A DNA stretch of 5,938 nt, from NCBI GenBank assembly GCA_021844725.1, contig JAKBSX010000212.1:1-5938 (forward strand), written 5' to 3'. This stretch comes from Actinomycetes bacterium (GTDB taxonomy: Bacteria; Actinomycetota; Acidimicrobiia; Acidimicrobiales; Acidimicrobiaceae). Below, piece after piece: positions 1 through 3,355 of the stretch (its first letter is position 1; every line of letters starts with the position of its first letter). Below the pieces are notes generated by a model. That model was not told where the DNA came from, did no database searches, and was given only the letters and a program-made list of their open reading frames with translations. A program made the position numbers and the translations under genes.

Positions 1-126
1 TTAGTGGGAAATGAAGGATACAGGCTCAGAGTTGGAGACTTCAGATTAATCTTGGATCTCGATAGAGATAAACTGATAGTTCTCGTGTTGAAGATTGGGC
101 ACCGGAAAAATGTGTATAACAAATAG
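1..126 (+). CDS. RelE/ParE-family toxin, C-terminal part (5' end outside window)
   Basis: Frame 1 is open from the first base to the TAG at 124-126 and gives 41 residues. They contain YRLRVGDFRLILDLD and then VLVLKIGHRKNVYNK. This is the C-terminal beta-sheet and tail typical of RelE/ParE toxins (family knowledge: the pattern is roughly YRLRVGDYRVIY, a few residues, then a hydrophobic strand ending in GHRxxVY). Members are usually about 85-95 aa, so roughly half the protein, including its start, lies to the left of the window. RelE proteins of this type cleave mRNA on the ribosome or act as ParE-like gyrase poisons, and are neutralised by an antitoxin usually encoded just upstream. No antitoxin is visible here. 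The arginines kept in this half (within YRLR, DFR and GHR) match positions commonly important in archaeal RelE. A transposase remnant starts about 40 bases after the stop. The family call is confident; the exact target is not known. Confidence 0.88.
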   Translation, partial: LVGNEGYRLRVGDFRLILDLDRDKLIVLVLKIGHRKNVYNK

Positions 127-167
127 TTCTGTCGCCCTCGACCATGTGGATGATTCGTCAAATGGAC

Positions 168-308
168 AGTATGGACCGGATGAACCATTGAATCATTTCA
201 ACGAATACCGATTACACGATTGCTATGACACTTTAACGCCGCCGAAAATCTATTGCCTCAATAGCAATATTCTGGTTTTAAATATCAGCTTGTCAAATCT
301 TCATTACC
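168..308 (+). mobile_element. Decayed 3' end of an integrase-type (rve) transposase, copy 1
   Basis: The plus-strand frame starting near 150 reads SSNGQYGPDEPLNHFNEYRL and continues HDCYDTLTPPKIY. The part from NHFNEYR onward resembles the end of IS3/IS481-like and related rve transposases, where a YN-x-x-R-x-H-x-x-L-x-x-x-TP-x-x-x-Y signature is usual. SSNGQ could be the worn remainder of the upstream H-P-Q-x-N-G motif, with the intervening segment deleted. No DDE catalytic core is present, so this cannot encode an active enzyme. The same block recurs at about 1982-2111 in the same orientation. A 6-bp hairpin (TATTGC 251-256, GCAATA 264-269) lies inside it. The reading frame around it spans 95-313, but the N-terminal part overlaps the RelE gene and is not believable as a protein start. 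Confidence 0.6.
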
Positions 309-320
309 CATGATCGATAA

Positions 321-578
321 TTAAAAGGTGTACACGTCCTCGTCATTACTCTCATCAGTCAATCTGAGATCAATAGTTCGGTGAAGGTAAGTCGTGAATT
401 TCCTCCTGAAGTCTATATCATTAATAACCTGAACGCTCGGAAACCATACCTGTATCAAAATGAGTTCCTCTGGGAAGTGAATCGAGATAAAATCCGTGTT
501 GTAAACAACTGTATTGTCGATCTTTTCAACTCTGAAAAAACACGTCTGTACGTCGAACAAATGAGGCGTTACTGGTGA
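321..578 (+). CDS. Small hypothetical protein, 65 aa from a GTG at 381 (open frame from 321)
   Basis: The frame is open from just after a TAA at 318-320 to a TGA at 576-578. The only conventional start in it is GTG at 381, giving 65 residues. The product is mixed and probably soluble, with a basic, aromatic C-terminus (YVEQMRRYW). I do not recognise the family. A TATA-like stretch, TAATTAAAA, lies at about 318-326. It would place transcription start near 348 and leave a leader of about 30 bases without an obvious ribosome site. The stop overlaps the GTG of the following membrane ORF by four bases (GTGA), an arrangement typical of translational coupling. The main doubt is a competing minus-strand frame at 321-560 (79 aa from TTG) of similar quality. 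I favour the plus strand because of the overlap with the next ORF. Confidence 0.4.
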   Translation, partial: LKGVHVLVITLISQSEINSSVKVSREFPPEVYIINNLNARKPYLYQNEFLWEVNRDKIRVVNNCIVDLFNSEKTRLYVEQMRRYW

Positions 579-691
579 TCAATCAACCACCATATTTTTT
601 AATGGTGGTGTTCCTTGTTGTAGTCATTCTGACAATCACCTTTGGCGTATTATATTTTATCGATTTATGGTGGACTGATAGAGGTCGTTGA
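575..691 (+). CDS. 38-aa single-pass membrane peptide
   Basis: From GTG at 575 the frame gives 38 codons and a TGA at 689-691. Residues 8-30 are almost all hydrophobic (YFLMVVFLVVVILTITFGVL, then YFI) and are long enough for one membrane-spanning helix. They are followed by a short polar tail, DLWWTDRGR. An ATG at codon 10 (602) is an alternative start but would cut into the helix. The GTG overlaps the stop of the preceding ORF by four bases, so the two may be co-translated. The gene converges on the 171-aa nuclease-like gene with only two bases between the stop codons, which supports both being real. A perfect 8-bp inverted repeat sits over codons 4-12 and could affect its translation or end transcription of the upstream ORF. 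The family is not recognised. Single-pass peptides of this size can be toxins, subunit stabilisers or simply uncharacterised, and nothing here chooses between these. Confidence 0.5.
   Translation: MINQPPYFLMVVFLVVVILTITFGVLYFIDLWWTDRGR
586..609 (+). terminator. 8-bp hairpin with T-rich loop at the junction of two small ORFs
   Basis: ACCACCAT (586-593) and ATGGTGGT (602-609) are perfect inverse complements separated by eight bases, ATTTTTTA. The hairpin starts eight bases after the stop of the 65-aa ORF, where a terminator would be expected. However, the T-tract is in the loop rather than after the stem, and the structure lies within the first codons of the membrane ORF. It may instead be a translational control hairpin or a protein-binding palindrome. 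On the minus strand the loop is part of a TTAAAAAATATG sequence that could pass for a TATA box. Confidence 0.35.
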
Positions 692-693
692 AT

Positions 694-1209
694 CTATACA
701 ATCACGACTCTTACTTTCTGTCCTCTTCTTCCTTTCATTTTAGCGTTTGGTGGTATCGAACTTAAGACTGAATTTCTGTATATCTTTTCATTGAAATTAT
801 CATTCGATCCTACGTATGCGATAACCATGGCCAAGGAATCAACATCCGAACGAGTGGAGTAACCCATTAATTTTCTGTAATCTTTTCTGACCCTTTCAGC
901 CGCTCCTGAATTGATTTCGCCATTTTTCTTCAGAAAACCATAATAGAAAGCTTTTACTTCAACAATGGTGTACTTCTCAGCCCAATAAACGATATCTGCA
1001 TACAGCATGTATTCCTTACCATTTTTCTTTTTATTTCTGTTGCCTTCTATCAGTATATCGCTGACTTCATATCCCCTTTCCCTCAACTTATGATAGACTT
1101 CTGCGACCAACTGCGCTTCATATCTTTCTCCATAACTGTATTCTTTATCTTTCGAAAGTTCAACGAGCGACCTTAACTCTTTGGCGGTTTCCTTACTAAC
1201 ATTCTCCAA
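694..1209 (-). CDS. PD-(D/E)XK-family nuclease-like protein, 171 aa
   Basis: This minus-strand gene runs from TTG at 1209 to TAG at 694-696. Residues 27-49 (GERYEAQLVAEVYHKLRERG, then YEV) form the first helix of the restriction-endonuclease fold, with E28 or E31 as its acidic residue. Residues 69-86 read LYADIVYWAEKYTIVEVK, with D72 and E84-x-K86 as the metal-binding PD-(D/E)XK triad, 12 residues apart. The basic helix at 103-113 and the basic tail (KMKGRRGQKVR) could bind DNA. It is short, like a bare nuclease core, with no visible helicase, methylase or specificity domain, so the substrate is unknown. TTG is chosen because an in-frame TAA lies eight codons upstream with no ATG or GTG between, and because a TATA-like box sits at leaderless distance. 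Its stop lies two bases from that of the convergent membrane peptide. The fold assignment is strong; a role in defence, mobile-element maintenance or repair cannot be separated here. Confidence 0.78.
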   Translation of the reverse strand: MENVSKETAKELRSLVELSKDKEYSYGERYEAQLVAEVYHKLRERGYEVSDILIEGNRNKKKNGKEYMLYADIVYWAEKYTIVEVKAFYYGFLKKNGEINSGAAERVRKDYRKLMGYSTRSDVDSLAMVIAYVGSNDNFNEKIYRNSVLSSIPPNAKMKGRRGQKVRVVIV

Positions 1210-1228
1210 GTCATCGAGAAATTTATTA

Positions 1229-1236
1229 ATTTATAA
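1229..1236 (-). promoter_or_regulatory. TATA-like box of the 171-aa nuclease gene
   Basis: On the minus strand TTATAAAT is centred about 23-24 bases upstream of the TTG at 1209. Archaeal TATA boxes lie about 26 bases before the transcription start, so the mRNA would begin at or within a few bases of the TTG and have little or no leader. There is no Shine-Dalgarno-like sequence, which agrees with leaderless initiation. A purine stretch (AAGAGG) just upstream could serve as a weak BRE. Confidence 0.55.
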
Positions 1237-1269
1237 CACCTCTTGAAGTTCAATATCATAATGTTGACC

Positions 1270-1434
1270 TTATTTAAAACAGCAGTGGAAAGACTGTGAA
1301 ACGAGTGAAGGCTTCTCTCTGAGAGAGGCGAGATCGGTCACCAGAACAATCCTAATAAATTCCACGACGCCATTTTTTGATGCGACTACACCATGTACTC
1401 CGAGAATGGACTTCCATATAGGAATTTCATTCAT
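1270..1434 (-). CDS. Small hypothetical ORF, 54 aa
   Basis: The minus-strand frame from ATG at 1434 to TAA at 1270-1272 gives 54 residues, starting MNEIPIWKSILGVHGVVASK and containing VVEFIRIVLVTDLASL. It alternates hydrophobic and polar residues like a short beta-strand core and does not look like random translation, but I do not recognise a family. It lies 60 bases upstream of the nuclease gene on the same strand and in the same frame, separated by two TAA codons. Immediately before its ATG is a TGA, and the frame before that is open again for some 20 codons (ending NENEEDYNMN). It could therefore be a broken piece of a longer gene. No convincing TATA box is at leaderless distance. It may be a small gene, a gene fragment or chance. 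Confidence 0.33.
   Translation of the reverse strand: MNEIPIWKSILGVHGVVASKNGVVEFIRIVLVTDLASLREKPSLVSQSFHCCFK
1312..1329. repeat. Short imperfect inverted repeat in the divergent region
   Basis: CTCTC (1315-1319) and GAGAG (1321-1325 or 1323-1327 depending on alignment) form a small dyad within GCTTCTCTCTGAGAGAGGC. It lies upstream of the nuclease gene and inside the 54-aa ORF. It could be an operator or chance, and the arms are short. Confidence 0.25.
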
Positions 1435-1506
1435 TCAATTCATGTTGTAGTCCTCTTCATTCTCATTCAAAAAGTAGCCCGCTAATGGTTGTTGATAATA
1501 GAGGAC

Positions 1507-1514
1507 TTTTTAAA
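1507..1514 (+). promoter_or_regulatory. Candidate TATA box for the 118-aa gene
   Basis: TTTTTAAA is the most AT-rich TATA-like sequence upstream of ATG 1587. It predicts a transcription start near 1535-1540 and a leader of about 50 bases. If it is the real promoter, the longer ATG at 1485 is not used. A second, weaker candidate (TTTAT at 1519-1523) is nearby. Confidence 0.3.
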
Positions 1515-1586
1515 CTCATTTATCTGAATGGGGCGAGGAGTGTCGAATCGAATCATCGGTTCAGTTCCTCAGGATTGAATGAGAGA

Positions 1587-1943
1587 ATGACAGAAAAGAA
1601 AACAAAGGAAAGTGGGTCTGAAGTTTTGGTGATGGATGCCAAGGCTTTCAGTGAGAAATTCCCAACTTCCCATCGGACAGGTGGAAGAGGAAGATCAGAA
1701 CGAATCCAGCTAGCGATTGAAGCAGTTGGTAAAATGATAGAACAAAAGAAAAAAGGTTACGTCATCGTTGGTGACGATCCGTTCTATGGCAGCGGTGTTG
1801 CAGCTGCATTAAAGAAACAGTATCCAAAGGCTGACAACATAACACTGCACTGGTTTGATACACAAAAGCCAGGCGTAAAGGATGAGGTTCAGAAGTACAC
1901 GAAAGAGAATTCGAGATATTTGGTTGAGATTGAAATCGTTTAA
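1587..1943 (+). CDS. Hypothetical protein of unknown family, 118 aa (up to 152 aa from an ATG at 1485)
   Basis: The frame is open from ATG at 1485 to TAA at 1941-1943. I place the start at ATG 1587 (118 aa). The first 34 residues of the longer version look poorly coded, and a TATA-like TTTTTAAA at 1507-1514 falls inside them; it would start transcription near 1535-1540. ATG 1632 and TTG 1575 are further options. The short form has a polar N-terminus, a basic glycine-rich segment (HRTGGRGRSER), a helix (IQLAIEAVGKMIEQKKK) and a probable beta-strand ending in acidic residues (GYVIVGDDPFYGSGVAAAL). A second strand (NITLHWFDTQ), a charged helix (KDEVQKY) and a final strand (YLVEIEIV) follow. This strand-helix order with an acidic turn and a small-residue loop suggests a compact alpha/beta nucleotide- or metal-binding domain, but no known signature is complete. 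No signal peptide or membrane segment is seen. It is divergent from the nuclease gene. Confidence 0.7.
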   Translation: MTEKKTKESGSEVLVMDAKAFSEKFPTSHRTGGRGRSERIQLAIEAVGKMIEQKKKGYVIVGDDPFYGSGVAAALKKQYPKADNITLHWFDTQKPGVKDEVQKYTKENSRYLVEIEIV

Positions 1944-1954
1944 TCTGAAATCTC

Positions 1955-1972
1955 TTAGACTATCAGTTCTAA
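1955..1972 (+). terminator. Weak hairpin after the 118-aa gene
   Basis: TTAGA (1955-1959) and TCTAA (1968-1972) form a 5-bp stem with an eight-base loop, starting 12 bases after the TAA of the 118-aa gene. It is AT-rich and not followed by a T-run, so it would be at best a weak terminator. Confidence 0.2.
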
Positions 1973-1981
1973 ACCTATATG

Positions 1982-2111
1982 AGTATGGACCGGGCGGGAC
2001 CCATTGAATTATTTCAGCGAATACCTATTACCACGATCGCTATTACACTTTCACGCTGCCAATGTTCTGATTCCCCTGTAAGATATTTCAGAATATTGAG
2101 TCTTCACTGCA
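1982..2111 (+). mobile_element. Decayed 3' end of an integrase-type transposase, copy 2
   Basis: This block matches copy 1 at 168-308 in the same orientation. Both begin AGTATGGACCGG and share ATTTCA-A/G-CGAATACC, ACGAT-T/C-GCTAT and ACACTTT-A/C-ACGC. Further on, TCAG and TCTTCA are conserved with small indels. Copy 2 has extra bases that shift the frame. Read across the shift it gives YYHDRYYTFTLPMF, the counterpart of RLHDCYDTLTPPKIY in copy 1. Neither copy has catalytic residues. I treat them as independent or duplicated remnants of the same insertion-sequence family. Confidence 0.55.
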
Positions 2112-2195
2112 AACTTCTAAATTGTTGCCAATTTGGGACAACTGTGAGTTTTCCGCTTTAGGTCGAAGCACCACACAGTCATTGAAGCGCTGAAG

Positions 2196-2459
2196 TCAGG
2201 CACAATCCGAAAGCTTGATACGCCAGAGTTTTCGTGTCCCCAAAAGCATGGCTATTGCGGCTATGGTAGTCAATGCAGCTAATCCAATTCCAATGAACCA
2301 GCCATAACTTTGTTCAAATCCAAAGAGTGTGGAAACGAAAACAGCAACTGTGGTGGTTAATGCAATGGCCACAGAGATTGCTGCTTCAGATATCGGACTT
2401 GGCTTCATCTCGCTCTTTTGTAGCTCACTTCGACCTGCCATGCTCTTATCGTCAGCCAA
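2196..2459 (-). CDS. Small two-helix membrane protein candidate, 87 aa
   Basis: The minus-strand frame from TTG at 2459 (or ATG at 2441, 81 aa; or ATG at 2408) to TGA at 2196-2198 gives a polar, charged N-terminus of about 24 residues. Two hydrophobic helices follow at about 25-47 (AAISVAIALTTTVAVFVSTL core) and 54-74 (WFIGIGLAALTTIAAIAMLL core), joined by the short loop GFEQSYG, with a basic end (GTRKLWRIK). This is a plausible small integral membrane protein with a helical hairpin. The family is not recognised. The frame stays open upstream to 2567 with no stronger start. In that extension the peptide ENKAFPGGIWIPGTKAS looks as if it were once coding, so the gene could be the 3' part of a longer, broken gene. 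No clear TATA box or ribosome site is visible. Confidence 0.5.
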   Translation of the reverse strand: MADDKSMAGRSELQKSEMKPSPISEAAISVAIALTTTVAVFVSTLFGFEQSYGWFIGIGLAALTTIAAIAMLLGTRKLWRIKLSDCA

Positions 2460-2567
2460 TGCTAATGAAACTGAGGCTTTAGTTCCAGGAATCCAAATAC
2501 CCCCTGGAAATGCTTTGTTCTCTCCCCGTACGTGATGTGTTCTCAGACCTCTCCTTGTTACTCCAAA

Positions 2568-2780
2568 CTAGGCATCGGCAGTATGAAAGATTATAGGTGT
2601 CATTAAGATACACTTCTTGATTCTTGGTAGTCTTGCATGCAAAAGGCACGGTCTTGAAGTTACTGTGACATAGGGTTCAAAATAAACGTTTTCATTTATT
2701 CTCTCGAGCAAAGTCTCACGGTCTCTTGCCTTCGGGATTCCAAAGTCGTAGACAATCATCCGTAATTCTATCAAACGCAA
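2568..2780 (-). pseudogene. Interrupted hypothetical frame, 70 aa, ending at TAG in the frame of the membrane ORF
   Basis: From TTG at 2780 (or ATG at 2759) the minus-strand frame begins RLIELRMIVYDFGIPKARDR, continues ETLLERINENVYFEPYVTVT, and ends at TAG 2568-2570. The first 45 residues have the charge pattern of a real soluble protein; the rest is less convincing. This frame is exactly the frame of the downstream 87-aa membrane ORF. Apart from this one TAG it is open from 2780 to 2198 (about 195 codons), so the two could be pieces of one former gene. I do not recognise the protein. The alternative is a short real gene followed by chance openness. Confidence 0.3.
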
Positions 2781-2841
2781 GGATCAGACTAGCCCAATTC
2801 CGGCCCCTTCGACAGAACCTTATTTAGATTTCATTAGCACT

Positions 2842-3024
2842 ATGTATATGTCTATGAGTTTGGATTTGTTGTCTGAGGTTGAGATACCTGACTTTCTCAA
2901 ATCTTATCTGATCAAATCTGCGGAGAAGTAGCGATCGATTGAGTGCTCTAAAGTGAGAGATGGTTTCTTCACTTTAATTCTTCCAGCCGATTGTGACTTA
3001 AATATATTATCACTTTACACATAA
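2842..3024 (+). pseudogene. Interrupted small reading frame with in-frame TAG
   Basis: From ATG 2842 (or 2848, or 2854) the frame reads MSMSLDLLSEVEIPDFLKSY and ends with LIKSAEK at TAG 2929-2931. After the TAG the same frame continues RSIECSKVRDGFFTLILPAD to TAA 3022-3024. Both halves look like protein, as expected of a gene broken by one nonsense change, or of a 27-29-aa peptide followed by chance. TTATTTA at 2820-2826 lies 25 bases before ATG 2848, the right distance for a leaderless start. The family is not recognised. The second half overlaps the repeated TAAAGTGA elements, so that part may be regulatory rather than coding. Confidence 0.3.
2949..3017. promoter_or_regulatory. Putative control region: three TAAAGTGA/TCACTTTA elements flanking a TATA-like sequence
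   Basis: TAAAGTGA occurs at 2949-2956, and its exact reverse complement TCACTTTA occurs at 2969-2976 and again at 3010-3017. Start-to-start spacing is 20 and 41 bases, close to two and four turns of B-DNA, which would put all three on one face of the helix. Between the second and third lies TTAAATATATTA (2998-3009), the best TATA-like sequence in the right half of the window. The first two copies can also pair as an 8-bp stem with a 12-base loop. The arrangement suggests repressor binding sites around a promoter. The promoter would start near 3028 on the plus strand, 330 bases before the helicase, so a long leader or a small RNA would be implied. Confidence 0.35.
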
Positions 3025-3355
3025 ATCTCAAAAATAGCTTCACCCGTGTCTTATCTGACGAGTTTGTTATTCTCATGACAATACAATGACTCGTTGCCTG
3101 CTACACCTAGAATCGTGCTCAAGGAATTATGGAACAAAAGACTGTATCCTATCCAATCCAGGATATTGCGCTCCCCCGAGTTTGCCAAAAGGACGACACG
3201 CTCAATTATTGTGTCGGATTGTGAGTTGGTATGCATGATCCCAAGGTTTCTTCAACTGAACAAGACAGACTAAAGTAGAATCTTCACGGTTCCCCTTTGC
3301 AGTTTGACAGATAGAAAGAAATTAATGGCACGTCTCAGTTGTAAGTATAGATTTT
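3025..3355. other. Region upstream of the helicase with no convincing gene
   Basis: A 61-codon minus-strand frame (3051-3236, from ATG) and a 32-codon plus-strand frame (from ATG 3129) are both possible here. Neither has a promoter at a sensible distance, a family signature or a supporting neighbour. Near the helicase a purine-rich then AT-rich stretch, GAAAGAAATTAAT (about 3313-3325), could act as BRE plus TATA and would start transcription near 3347, about nine bases before the helicase ATG. I see no tRNA, CRISPR repeat or clear insertion-sequence end. Confidence 0.4.
3313..3325 (+). promoter_or_regulatory. Candidate BRE/TATA for the helicase-nuclease gene
   Basis: GAAAGAAATTAAT has the purine-rich then A/T order of an archaeal promoter. 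The AT core is centred about 34 bases before ATG 3356, giving a short leader of roughly nine bases. It is a weak match. It competes with the stronger TATA-like sequence at 2998-3009 much further upstream. Confidence 0.28.

Noticed and set aside
95..313. 72-aa plus-strand frame from TTG 95
   Set aside because: Its first part overlaps the RelE coding sequence in another frame. The only meaningful part is the transposase-like stretch, annotated as a remnant.
321..560. 79-aa minus-strand frame opposite the 65-aa ORF, starting at TTG 560
   Set aside because: It is protein-like and has a TATA-like TTAAAAAATATG upstream on its strand, so it is a real competitor. I preferred the plus strand because of the GTGA overlap with the membrane ORF. 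Only one is likely to be real.
1979..2161. 60-aa plus-strand frame across transposase copy 2
   Set aside because: It reads the remnant in a shifted frame; the transposase-like residues appear in a different frame.
2568..2931. TAG codons at 2568-2570 and 2929-2931 as possible pyrrolysine codons
   Set aside because: RelE (124-126) and the nuclease gene (694-696) both appear to end at TAG. No pyrrolysine enzyme context is present, and simple nonsense decay is the more economical reading.
3051..3236. 61-aa minus-strand ORF from ATG 3236
   Set aside because: It has no promoter-like sequence upstream and no recognisable motif, and the region looks non-coding or decayed.
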